Source of the DNA: Adiantum capillus-veneris
Taxonomy: Eukaryota > Streptophyta > Polypodiopsida > Polypodiales > Pteridaceae
Reading direction: 5' to 3'
Length of the DNA stretch: 64,000 nucleotides
NCBI GenBank assembly: GCA_014529385.2
Contig: CM043952.1
Span: forward strand, 61,954,119-62,018,118
Both the position numbers and the translations under genes were made by a program. The notes below the pieces were generated by a model. That model saw only the letters and a list, made by a program, of their open reading frames with translations. It did no database searches and was not told where the DNA came from. Numbering within the stretch: the first letter of the stretch is position 1; every line of letters starts with the position of its first letter. This document shows positions 45,730-56,862 of this stretch, in pieces.

Positions 45730-45751
45730 CCACCTATTCATGCATCCACCC
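45730..45751 (-). repeat. Right terminal inverted repeat
   Basis: Complement of the left end, ending CATGCATCCACCC. TTAG follows. Confidence 0.95.
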
Positions 45752-45870
45752 TTAGATATAGCCGACCAAGGTTTAACCAAGACATTGTTGTCCAAATAGA
45801 GAGAGTGAGATTACAAAGGGGGCATACTTTAGCCCAGGGTTATTCAAGTAACTTTCAACTAGATAACTGT
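45752..45870. repeat. Duplicated block, copy 2, right part
   Basis: Continues the sequence broken at 35587 (GACCAAGGTTTAACCAAGAC...). It ends in a short (GT)n and a long G run at 45887-45903. Confidence 0.92.
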
Positions 45871-45872
45871 GT

Positions 45873-45903
<31 letters not shown>

Positions 45904-45905
<2 letters not shown>

Positions 45906-46337
45906 TGGGGACTTTCCTCCCTATGCTACCGGAGGCGACATGAGTCCCATAGCCATTTACAAGAGCTATATATGTGACATAAGGACCTAAGTGGAACCAA
46001 AGGTGGAAAATCAATGTACTATTGATTCTGCTTTTGAATTTGTGATCTTTGTTCATTTTGTTGGCCGAAGCTGGTGTAGAATGACTATAAAATCCCCACT
46101 AATTTGTTGTGAAGTGGCAAAAAAAGGCAAGACAAATTGGCCTATAGTAAGAGAAGTCTGTCAAGCTCCATCACAATATCTTAATCCCGTTGAAATAGCT
46201 TGACTAAGAGTGCTATGTAGGTATATTCGAGAGCTTTTTTTTACAGTAAAGTAACATAAATTTTTTCATGATGTAGGACAGAAACCTTATTTTGTTTGAA
46301 AAATGTCCACCTCAATCTTGTGCTTGTTTGTACACAC

Positions 46338-46383
<46 letters not shown>

Positions 46384-46835
46384 CATGGGACAAATTTGGA
46401 ACACTAGTATTGAAAAAGTATCCAAAGTTTCATGCTGTAGAACAAAAACTTTATTTTGTTTGAAAAATCTTCAGCTCATTGTTGTGTTTATTTGTACTCT
46501 CTCTCTCTCTCTCTCTCTAGCATATTTCCGGAACTCTCTCTCTCTCCAGAAGGGTACTCTCTCTCTCTCCAGAAGGGTAAAAGCGGGTACATGGTCTACG
46601 AGAAAGCGAAGAATTTCACCCTATAGCAAGCTGGAGCCTGCAAGCGGTCGAAAATTTGAAGGCAATGCACTGTACTGCGGGCTAGCTATAGGGACCAAGC
46701 AGAGCAATTAAAGGCGGTTGCTCGCGCTCTCGTACGCAGCAGTGCCTACGTCTCTCCGCTCGTGACAAGTCCAGCCTCCAGCAATCAAGTGATGAGTTAC
46801 GTTGCTCAGCAATGAAGTGAGTTGCGCTCTCTCCC

Positions 46836-46886
<51 letters not shown>

Positions 46887-46981
46887 AGCTTCAGCTAGGT
46901 CGCCATAGCTAGCTTTTATGTAGAAGCTCGATCTAGCAGTCGTTCTGCCAAGGACTGAGGGAGTCTCTCTTGCACTTAGGT
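45904..46981. other. Upstream region of the lipid-transfer gene, with (CT)n tracts
   Basis: (CT)n tracts at 46338-46380, 46498-46520, 46538-46570 and 46837-46862, the last joined to (CA)n. CT-rich tracts close to plant transcription starts are common, so the one at 46837 could be part of the promoter or 5' leader. No TATA box was identified with confidence. Confidence 0.45.
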
Positions 46982-48835
46982 ATGGCACTCTCTTGCTCTC
47001 ACTCTAATACAGCCTTTGGCCATAGTCTAGTTGTAAGCTTGCTACTAGTCAGTTTTGTGGTACTAACTCAACCACTTCTTATAAGTAGTAGCAATAGTGC
47101 TAGTGCTAGTGCTCAACCTGATGACTCATGCATTTCTCCCTTGGAGAGTTTGTTCTCTTGCTTGCCCTATGCACAAGGCAAGCAAGTTGTGCCCACTGCA
47201 ACATGTTGTACCAACATCGATAATGTCTTCCGAAGCCAAAAGAAATGCCTCTGCGAGCTTATCATCGCAAGCTCCAACGGTGCCTCGACGGGCCTCCCTG
47301 CCTTCAACCGAACCCTTGCCATTAAAATGCCTTCTGCATGTAATGTTCCTGCGGACCCATCTCTCTGTCCTGGTGAGTATACACAATCTCATTCTTTACC
47401 AGTTTTTTTAATAAATGGAAATCACATGTGCTCCCAATTAGCTACATACACAATGCTCTTTGCTTTGAATTCAACACTTGTGGACATTAAAGTCCTGATC
47501 AGAGTAAGGAGACAAAGTGTATGGAACATATTATTTTTGACTTCATTAAAGAATAGATCACAATGTGACCTATCTTTGCAATGAGTATGTAAATCTGAAT
47601 TTAGCTTTATTTGCATAGTATCAAACTAAAGGTCTAGTTTTGGACCTCACATAGGCTAAATTAGAAACTTAATTACTCCTCTTTTTCAACATTTTGTGTG
47701 CATAATGAACTAGGAGGTCATTTGTGTAGCCCATGCACAAGCTTGTAACCAAGTTTTCACGAAGTCACAGCTCCTCTTACAGAAATCACTCTGTGTAGTT
47801 GCCACATCCATATCCTAGGGGTCCACCTTTCAAGAATACCTATAGCATGTGCGATCAAGAAATATTTACAAAACCCCTCTTCAAACACACTTCACCGTGA
47901 CTTAAAAAACCCCTCTTTCTTCGTAAACTATAACTTCTTTTCATCAGCTTTCCATCTTTTAGACCCCTCTGGTAAGGCCAATATCGATTCCAATGCTTGA
48001 AATTATGTGAGGAACCACTTATTCACATTGGGCTGACCTATGCCCCAAGTGGTTCACTAGTATTGATAAAGATGCCAGCTATATGCACCAAATGCCCCCA
48101 TATTATACAGGGTCATGCTTTGTAAAATGTCCTTATGGCAATGACCCCCCTTCCATATACCCACATGATATACAATTATCCTTAATGACACAAGAAGTTT
48201 TGGAAAAATTCTCACAATAATTCCCACATTGTGACTTACCTCAACATCATGAGCTTCTGTGAGGGAGGCACCTCATACCTAGCTAGGTACGATTGGGAGC
48301 AAGGGACCGCCGGCCCGGTGGGGGGGTCGGTGGTCCCCTGCCCTCAATCGTACCTAGCTAGGTATGTGGTGCCTCTCGAGCAGAAGATCTTGATGTTATG
48401 CATTGCATGTGCTATTGTTTAATTGATGTATAATGTGATGATGTAGGCCTACTTGGCATTCCTCCATCCTCTCCGGAAGCTAAAGACTTTCTCAACGCAG
48501 CACCTCCTACTGCAAATGGTAATTAAGAGTGCAAATTAATAAATCTTTAGGTACTAAATTCTTGAAGAAGCAAAAGTAGCCCTGTTGATTGAGTGAAACC
48601 AAATGTCTTTGATTATGAACTAGTCCAAATAGAGGAAAAATTTCTTTTTTTTATATAAAAAAAGCTAGCCTCTTACAATCTTATCTCTTTTGTAGAAACT
48701 ACCCTTGCAAGCCCAAGTCACAACAACACCTCACCAGTAACTAGTATGAACTTGAAGAGCAGTTCTCCATCGATAATGGATGCTTTCGTTCCATTGAATA
48801 TTTTCATGGGGATTTTCGTTATGGTTTTCTTGTAA
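46982..48835 (+). CDS. GPI-anchored non-specific lipid-transfer protein (LTPG type)
   Basis: Three exons: 46982-47372, 48447-48518 and 48696-48835, with GT-AG borders that join in phase. ATG 46982 opens a hydrophobic signal peptide (LVVSLLLVSFVVL). The eight-cysteine motif is complete: C-X9-C-X14-CC-X12-CLC-X28-C-X8-C, from CISPLESLFSC to PSLC. The Ser/Thr/Asn-rich C-terminus ends in a hydrophobic tail (PLNIFMGIFVMVFL), as expected for a GPI anchor. Such proteins carry lipids at the plasma membrane and cell wall, often for cuticle formation. The short exon between the eight-cysteine motif and the tail is typical of this group. It appears intact and is the only clear host gene here. Confidence 0.93.
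48239..48400. repeat. Long inverted repeat (hairpin) in intron 1 of the lipid-transfer gene
   Basis: Arms of about 70 bp centred near 48320. The best part is GAGGCACCTCATACCTAGCT and the following bases at 48265-48310, matched by the complement of 48330-48375, with few mismatches. It could be a small foldback (MITE-like) element or a hairpin RNA precursor. No target duplication was identified. Confidence 0.8.
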
Positions 48836-49760
48836 TAGCCTAATACAGACCCAAATGATAAAGAGGATTTTGGATGTTGTTTTTTTTTTGGTTAAGTGTG
48901 CTCGCCTGAATTTAGGATGGCGCTAAAATGGGATTGCATCAGTCACTTTTCTTTCAATCTTGTTTTGCAGAACTTAGTGAGTGGTATTGTATTAATAAAA
49001 TCCAAAAAATTCACATGACTGACATTAGTGAGGCATTTTGATACAATCTTAATATTAGTGAGGCATTTTGAAAATAGTTTTTTGGATATTCAAAACTAGC
49101 TGCAAGCGCTAAGAAGCAACACATAAACATTTAGTTGAGGATAAATCTTTAGAATTCCATTCATCTAATGTAATGCTACCCCGAATCTCCCAAGATACCT
49201 TTCTTTGGTGTGTGTGTGTGGGGGGGGGGAGGAGATCAATGAATGGGAACTCCACGCATGGCTGTCAAGGCAATCTGTGTCGATGTAGATGGCTTGTCAA
49301 AACTAAATCCGGCCGGACATGGGACATGTCTGGGTTTAGTTCTAAGCCAGTCCAGGTTTATCATTTATAACACCATGTAAAATGGCAATCCTTTCACATG
49401 TATGCGGATGAGCGATGAGGTTAGCCCAAGCTTCAAAAGGCGTTGGGACATGAGGTCGTGGGCTCCAGCCGGGGCTCCTCACCTGTACCACCATTTTTTG
49501 GGGGGCCTATCCACCTGGGGATGCCTGCTAGCTCTCTGTCGTCGTTGATCCCCTTACCCGCCCCAACGTGCCCTTCCATGTCACTTAGTGCCGTGGCATG
49601 TCCACCAATTCCACCATCTTCGTTCCCCTCTATCATCCGGCTGCCTGGATTTCAAATCCCACCATGCCATCTTTCCCTCGGTCGATAGCTCTTTCCTTGG
49701 TGTTCATTCGCTAGCTCCCTAGTAGAACGACACCTGCCACCCATTTACATTCCTCTTCAT
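48836..49760. other. No gene recognised; probable downstream part of the CACTA copy
   Basis: Contains a short (GT)n/G run at 49208-49230. No second CACTA terminus was seen between the lipid-transfer gene and the TNP2 3' half. Confidence 0.4.
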
Positions 49761-49779
49761 GAGGGTTGGCTGTAGGAGA

Positions 49780-51286
49780 TCGCGCAGCTGGTGCAGGAGA
49801 TCTCTACGAGCGCGTACCTAGGTGCTGCCATGGCAAGATTACTCCTTCAACCAACTATGTCTGATATGTAAACAAATGCCTATTGAACGATCCACCCTTC
49901 GGCCATACATGTCTCTGGTTGAGACCGTAGCCGCACAAAATCTTTGAGAGTCTTTAAAAACCTCTCTAAGAAGAACATCCATCGTGCGTGCACTACTCCA
50001 CATATAGCTATCTCCTCCACCACGTGAACCAAGAGGTGAATTTGACTAAGAAGGACCGATCGAGGAAATGCATCTTCAATGGTACACACAGTTTCTGTTG
50101 CAAGTGTTTGAGCAGCAGGGATAACATCTATTTCGATTTCCTTAGAGCTCACAAATTTGCAAGAAAACACACAAGGATACACTAAGTGCTAGTTGAAATT
50201 ATTGTGTACATAAAAAAGGTGTAGTTGAGTGGAGTCTTGTGGTCTACCTTACTAGCTCTCCTAGTTTGAAAATAGCGTCCTTGACTTTCTTGTCCCGACA
50301 TATACACATACTCACCGGCAGAATGAACTACAATGTTAATCGAGAAAAGGGAAAGTGAGTGATAGTCATACACACAAACCATAGATAGAATAGGGAGTAT
50401 GAAGATTACCCAAAGTATCTTGTGCCAATCATGGGACTTCAACCCATACAATTGAATGCTTTCATCCTTCTTCACTTTTGTGAAAGCTCCCTTCAGCGAC
50501 CTCATGTATCCTGTTGGTGTGCGAATAGAGACAATGGTACCCTTCACCTTGTCTAATTCTTCTTTGGCTAGCATCCATGGTGCTTTACGAAGCACAATCT
50601 CAATCTTTCCATTTGGTGCACGTTGTGGAGTAGCAGAGGCAGGGAGATGTTTTAAAAGCCTCAAATCCTCCCTCGCACTTAATCAGTCCTTTTTGCCAAT
50701 AATGTGGTCCCATAGTGTTTGGGCTACATTCTTGAATATGTACATGGGATCCAAGAGGTGTTGTATTTTTAATTCCTTCCAATATGGAAGCCTTGAATAT
50801 ATGGAATACCTTGACATACCTTTTGGTGGAGGACACGGAGCCGGATTGTTGTTGTGGTGTTCTTCCCAAATGGTTGCCCAATCTGCTATCGTGAGCTTTA
50901 GAGGAGTCTTTCCATTTGTTGGAGCCTTGTGCTTGTTATGCCCATGGTTGTTTGGATAGATTACCTTGCACAAGGAATCGGGCCTCTCTGTCACCAACGA
51001 TGGCCCGCAAGTAGGACATGCATTGTGCCCCGATGAGGACAACCCTGCATACATATCATATGGTTAGAGAGATGACTGAAGTAAAGGGAGAGAGGGAAAG
51101 AGAGATACAGGAAAGGGGGTTACTAGAAATCTCTCTAAGCCCAGGATAGCCGTGCATAGTCACATAAGTATTTCCCTCACTTGGGCCTCTCTCCCCCCCT
51201 TTGCAAGTGAGACATCGACAACAGGAATGCCTCTCCATAACTCCTCCAACTCCTCGATGAGGGGCTCGAGGTAAATGTCAATATTT
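49780..51286 (-). pseudogene. TNP2-like CACTA transposase, C-terminal half
   Basis: Reads down from 51286: DIYLEPLIEELEELWRGIPV, then HNACPTCGPS (51054-50683 frame), LPYWKELKIQHLLDPMYIFK, then in frame 50664-50182 LAKEELDKVKGT, PTGYMRSLKG and LYGLKSHDWHKIL. An intron or insert follows, then frame 50182-49880 with HLLVHVVEEIAICG, RWMFFLERFLKTLKDFVR and the C-terminal ETCMAEGWIV. These follow in family order from the block ending at 27881. Several stops occur. It is the missing half of the gene at 22400-27881, now on the opposite strand. Confidence 0.88.
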
Positions 51287-51300
51287 GACACTTTTTACTT
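51287..51300. repeat. LINE target-site duplication, 3' copy (inverted)
   Basis: The reverse complement equals 27868-27881. It lies between the LINE A-rich 3' end and the TNP2 frame. Confidence 0.9.
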
Positions 51301-54300
51301 TTTTTGTTCCGAGAAAAAGATCCTTCTATTAGTTAATGAAAACTACCCATAGGGCTACAACCACCTCTGCAAGAGAGGACTACAACAAGCATGATGGGGA
51401 GACTCTCCCAATGAAAAAACAGCATATATACAATGAGGCTAAATCAAGAGATGGGAGGAGGGAAGAGCCACACAGGTAGGCAGTAGTGCCATTTGAGCAC
51501 CCCCTAGACTATGGTGTAGAAAGGCCCAGGGCGCCAGAGTCGAAGGAAAGCCTCGCGGCGCTCCCGCATGCGGTCGGAGCTGCCCTGTAGTCCCTCAAGC
51601 TGTCCTCTGAGAGTATAGATCAGCTCTAGCCAAAAGTCACGAACAGTCTCTGCTGGTGGCACATGGCGAGCCTCAAAGATGCGGAAACAGCAGGCCCGCC
51701 AGATGAACCAAAGTGTCAGGCCACTGATGAGCTCCCAACACTCCTCTCTCTCACTGCACCACTCCTGTGGAGTAAGCTCTGTAGTAGCAGGCTGGAGTGT
51801 AGTTCGCCCCCCCTACATCACTATCATCCTGCTGGTGGAAGATAGCTCAAACTGAAGTGCCGGGCCCGTGAGGGTGGACCAAGTCGCTGCCCCCCAAGTG
51901 TACTGTCAAGCCGTGGAGAGAGCAGGCATCAGTCGAAGAACTCGTAGCCACACCTGTTGGGCCAAGGGACAGTCCCAAAGACAATGACGCTGACTCTCCA
52001 CCAACTGGTCACAGGCTGCACATGCGGCTGAGAGACCACTATGCACAAGCAATCTCCCTACTGCTGTGGCTCTGTGTGCAACCAGCCCATTGAAACAAAG
52101 AGACGCACCTCGGCTATCTGGAGTCCCATAGCCTCTGCCAAAAGGCTACCAAGAACTCGACTGTGAGGCCCTCCTCCTGCCAATGACGTGCTGCAGCGGG
52201 GCGGGCCTCTCTTTGTGCTGCAAGTATATGACGTCCAAGCCGAACAGTGTATTGAAAGAAGGGGACTCCTGGGTGGTCTACAGAAGAGAAGGGGTCCCTC
52301 CATAGCCACTCACCAGGATCCCACTATACTCATGCCAGTGGACAACACTCCCAAGCCCATAGCCTCCAGTGTCTAGTCTCAAGAGCTGCTGGGTCAGGGT
52401 CTATGACGCAAGTCCTCCCACAGATGCCCACAACTCGGATCCTCTGGAAACAACACTCTGCTACCTGCGGGGCCTCTACTGCAACTCACTGTAATCGTCC
52501 CCCACCCTGAATCTCGAAGAACAGGGTTGGGACAGTCTCTGAGCAGGCCCTGACTGAAATGAGAACCTCCAGTTGCGTGAAGGCTCCCATCCACCGGGGT
52601 ACTCGCTCGAGAGGCGTGAGCCACTCAGCTGGAACTGACTCTGAGATGTCTTGACACATGCTCTGCACCCCTCTCAACTGGAAACCCTGCACCTCCTCTG
52701 ACAAACCTGTGAACTCTAGCCAGTCAGCTAGAGAGCGCGTTGTACCTGCTGCCATGGGACCCCAAGAAACATGAGGCTGACTCCCAACCAAGTGGCCTCT
52801 CTCAGTGCTAACCATGGGGTTCCAGACGAGGGGCTGCCGTAGGCGCTCCTCTGTGCACGTCGGCTGTCTCTGCTCTAGGCCCCGCCATAATTAGAGCTCC
52901 CAAGATCGAAGCAAACTCACAGCGAAGCGGTCCTCCAGTTTCCTTCTCAAACCAACTCGGCGCAACTCTGTAAAGATCCATCTGGTCGAAGGTTGCCAAG
53001 GGCCTTTTGACTGAGGCACCCTGGCACGAAGCCTCTGCAGCAAGAACTCCTTCAAGGGCTCCTCTCCTAGAAGAAGTCCTCTGACTACAAACTTCCCAAG
53101 AAGGGCTCTGCTCTGCTGTGATGGATCAATGATCCCAAGCCCTCCCTGAGAACAAGGAAGTGTGATGACCGACCAAGCCACCTTGGCTCGGGCAATCTGA
53201 GTGTCACGACCTGACCAAAGGAAGTTCCTGATCAGCCTCTCTACATGGCTGATACAAGAACTCGAGAAGATCCAGCAAGAAGTGATGTACCACATAGTCA
53301 CCAACAACACCTGGTTGGCAACTACTACTCTACCAGCCAGCAAAAGTCATGCTGAGCTCCAATGTAACAGCTTTCTCCTGATGGACAGGAGAAGAGGAGA
53401 AATCTGCTGCTCGGGAGACAAGTCCAAACCAACCTGACAACCCAAGTACCGAACTGCAGTCCCTGGGGGAATCCAACTGAAACCCTCTCCTAGCATCCAA
53501 TCTAGCACAGGAGCACTACCAACCGAGAAAGCCACTGTTTTTCTCAAGTTGATCAGTGCGCCCGATGCACAACAGAAGGTCTCCAAAGCCTGCTCACATT
53601 TGTGTAGATTGGCCTCCTGGCCCTCTAAGTACAAGGCTGAGTCATCGGAAAACTCAGCGTCGAGTAGCTCATCTCCCCGAATAGGGAGAGCTAAGCCCCT
53701 CAGACCAACCTGTTGTGACACCAAAAATTTGCTCATCGCCTCCGCATAGAACAGAAAGAGAAAGGGGGCAAGAGGACAACCCTGTCTGACCGAGCGTGTG
53801 AGCATGAAGCGCTCACCTCTACCTCCTGCCAAAAGCACCTGACTGTGAGCATGTCTGTACAAAGCTGACACCCCTCTGATCCAAGCATTTGAGAAGCCCA
53901 TCCTGCGTAGAGTGCCCTCTAGAAAGTACCAGTCAACTCTGTCGTATGCCTTCTCAAAATCGAGAAGAAGAATCACAAGGTCCTCTCCCCACGGAGCCGT
54001 GCCAGGGCAGAAGCCTCCCAGAAAGTGAAGATGTTGTCAAAGATAATGCGTTCCTTGACAAAACCTGTCTGAGTCCCATGTATAAGGCTCTCCAAAAGTG
54101 GCTGAATCCTCAAACTCAGAGCCTTGGCAAGAATTGTGTAGGCTGAGTTGAGGATGGTGATGGGGCGCCACTGTCGAATCTCATCCAAGGAGCCACCCTC
54201 CTTTGGAATGAGGTAAATCAGGCCCTCACTCATGCTATCCAGCATCACTCCTATGTGCAAAATGTACTGAAAGGCACTACAAAGATCTGGGCCAAGCAGG

Positions 54301-55392
54301 TCCCAGTACTCCAAGAAGAAGCTGTCCATCCTCACCTGGACAGCTACCACGAGAGGGCCCTAAGAGCCGTGTGCAGCTCCCCAAGCTGAAGTGGCATCTC
54401 TAGCCTCTAGCGCATCTCCTCAGTCACAAGACAAGGCATCTCTGCCCAAACCTGCTCCCTGCATGCATCCTGCCGCTCTGACTGGGGCTCAACCGACAGT
54501 AACTCACGATAAAAGTCAGTAGCAATTGCACGCATATCCTCCGGCTCACAAACAACTGACCCATCGGGTCTCCTCAACTGATTGACCTTGGCATGCGAGT
54601 GCCGAGGTCCCACTGTCTCAAAAAAAACACCTATCACTCTGTCACCCACCTGAGTCCACTGAGATGCGTGTCGGTGAAAGGCAAACTCATGACGCCTCTC
54701 CTCTGTGCTAGCAAGCTCCTGTCGAGCCTGCTGTAAATGCTCCTCCAACCATGGACTATCTGGATGTTGCTCCTGCATACTCTGTAGTGAAGCAATGCCT
54801 CGTCTGAGACGCTGCTCCTCCTCTCTCGCTGTAGCCCGGCGAGCCAGAGACTCCTAGAGGAAAAAGTGGCTAAGCTGAGCTAGGCCTAGGGCCACTCTGT
54901 CTGCAGGTAGAACCTGGATGTCCATGCCCTCTGTCCAGAGAGCCTCTACCCTCTCTCTGAGTGCTGAGTCCAACAAGGCCCACTCTGGGATGCGAAGCAT
55001 TGTGCTCCCACTCCTCTGCCCGTCTGCCACCACTGTGAGGATCACTGGTGCATGGTCCGAGAAGAATGTCCCTGCCAGGATGCCCACTGATCCCCCCAAG
55101 TCACTGAAGTGGTCACTAGTGTAGAAGCGATCTATCCGTGATAGATTCACTCCTCCCACTCTGCGGTCTATCTAGAGAAGGCAAGACTGGCTGGAGGCCT
55201 CACAAAGCCAGAGTGCTGCCATGTATCCGAGACCCTCAAAGTCATACACAGGGCCTCTCCCAAGCTGCTAACTCGACTCCATGCACAGTAGCATGGCTGC
55301 CTCCAATCCTGTCAGAAGGGTCCTCCAACATGTTGAAGTCCCTCCCACACACCAATGGTCAGCCTGCGGCAAAGACTCAACAATCACGTGGT
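51301..55392 (-). pseudogene. L1-like LINE: endonuclease second half, reverse transcriptase, zinc finger
   Basis: From 55392 downward: IVESLPQADHW, then DFNMLEDPSDRIGG after a frameshift, FSDHAPVILTV (frame 55159-54854, closing the endonuclease), a connecting domain (54778-54407), RT in frames 54350-53973 and 53976-53347 with GLIYLIPKEGG, RQWRPITILN, LLLDFEKAYDRVDW, RQGCPLAPFLF and AEFSDDSALY (normally FADD), then frame 53343-52891 and a C-terminal zinc site near 52010 (CAACDQLVESQRHCLWDC). It ends in an A-rich tail at 51301. Frameshifts and stops make it dead. Confidence 0.92.
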
Positions 55393-55555
55393 AATACTCG
55401 CGGAAATATAGCTGCACGCATTACCACGGAGTTTATCGCTAGACCATTACTGCAATTTTTCCACAGTCTTTTCTGCATACGGGAAATTTCATATTGCAAA
55501 TTTGTTTGTTTTTTTGCGGTAATGTGGGCGATAATACCGCGCATATGTTATAGTG
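55393..55555 (-). mobile_element. CACTA terminal arm B (outer part)
   Basis: On the minus strand it begins CACTATAACATATGCGCGG at 55555 and has GCGGTAAT/TATTACC motifs through 55393. It would continue at 28267 if the intervening segment were inverted. The three bases outside the terminus are tag, which do not match those outside arm A (caa). Confidence 0.6.
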
Positions 55556-56814
55556 TAGGCTAGAGTAAAATTAGTTTAATTCATTTAAAAACACTTGAAA
55601 AGAACCAATAGAAGTTCAGCTCTCTAGGACAGTCTCTCAAGGGGTCCAATGAGCATTCAGCAACCCAATGGCTTGCCTGATTCCTATTGGCCACAGGAGA
55701 CTAAGGGGTATAATGAGAGATTAATTGAATTATTTAAATACCTAAAGCTCTCACAAAAGGGGAAAGGGAGACACATGTCACAAGGCTATCACTTATGTTT
55801 CTTAATTGTCATTGACTAAGCTTTGCAGGGGCCAATAGGATGCTAGCATGAGCAAATAGCAAGAGGGATCGACCAAGAGAGAGAGGGGGACTGATTTTTG
55901 CAAGGAATTATCACACACACGCTCACACAATCTCATGTATGAAGTAAAGAAGACTATCTCCTTCTCAAGCTTTAATGGAAAGCTCATCATCTACTCCAAG
56001 CTTGTGAGAAGGGAGGCCTACACCAACGACTCTTGTCTTTGTGATGAAAATCCAACCAAAAGCCAAGCTCCAATGCATGCTCATCTCCTCTATCATGCTA
56101 ATTACTAAGCTATGCTAAGCTATTAAGAGTGATTACGTGAGGAGACATACTTCTTTCTCGTAAGAATACTCCTTCCTCTCGATCTACTCTCATACCCCGC
56201 TAGCTCTCATCTTCGAAGGTCTTGGGTCTGAGACCGTGAGGGAATTGATGTTGTGTTTTTAAGTATAAGCTTGGTGCTTGAAGCTTCCATCTTCATTGCA
56301 CCAGCAAGGTATTGAAGGAACACAAAGTATTGTATTGTAAAATGTCTCCCTTGATGGGGAAATCTATAATACAAAGCCTTTTGGAGGGGGGACCGGCTCC
56401 ATGTAAATCTGGTCCTCAAATGTTGTCAAGAGCTTAATTTCTCTCTCTTTTTGAAGTATTGTTCATGCCTATCTAATTAGGTGTTATGATTTTGTTGCTC
56501 TCTCCATACAAGCACTCTTGCTATGCTCATTAGGAATCTATTCTAATGAAATGCTTACTATGTCTATGTTATTTTCCACTACACATAAGTTACTAGACCA
56601 TTAAATATTACAGATGGGCTCTACAATGGTGCTTTTGTCTTCAAATTTCTAGATTCCAAAGGAATCTCATACCTTGTTAGCAGCAGAGGGGATGGGAAGG
56701 ATTGTGCGATGCCTACAATTTTTAGTAAATGGTTCAAAGGTATGAAAGGTGAATGTTATAGTTGTGCGGCCAAAATAGAAGTGACAAAGGAAATGGAAAC
56801 CTTTGCCATTTTAG

Positions 56815-56862
<48 letters not shown>

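Larger units (their letters stand above)
35588..45751. mobile_element. 10,164-bp DNA transposon with 22-bp terminal inverted repeats and cargo genes
   Basis: The ends are perfect inverted repeats starting GGGTGGATGCATG (35588-35609 and 45730-45751). The flanking TTAG duplication and the uninterrupted copy at 31568 prove insertion. On the plus strand it carries a zinc-finger/coiled-coil gene (35865-38430) and an HAD-fold gene (38620-39477). On the minus strand it carries a multi-exon DDE-type transposase (45310-40670). Three satellite arrays lie inside. Insertions with 4-bp duplications are known for Sola and Kolobok elements, but I cannot assign the superfamily from sequence alone. Confidence 0.88.

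Noticed and set aside
53549-54146. Plus-strand frames across the LINE
   Set aside because: They are antisense shadows of the RT frames, which carry the RT motifs on the minus strand.
20650-55555. One 35-kb CACTA element bounded by the CACTATAA ends at both positions
   Set aside because: The 3-bp flanks differ (caa and tag), and the two arms differ in sequence. After undoing the inversion the ends could belong to two elements, so a single element is not supported.
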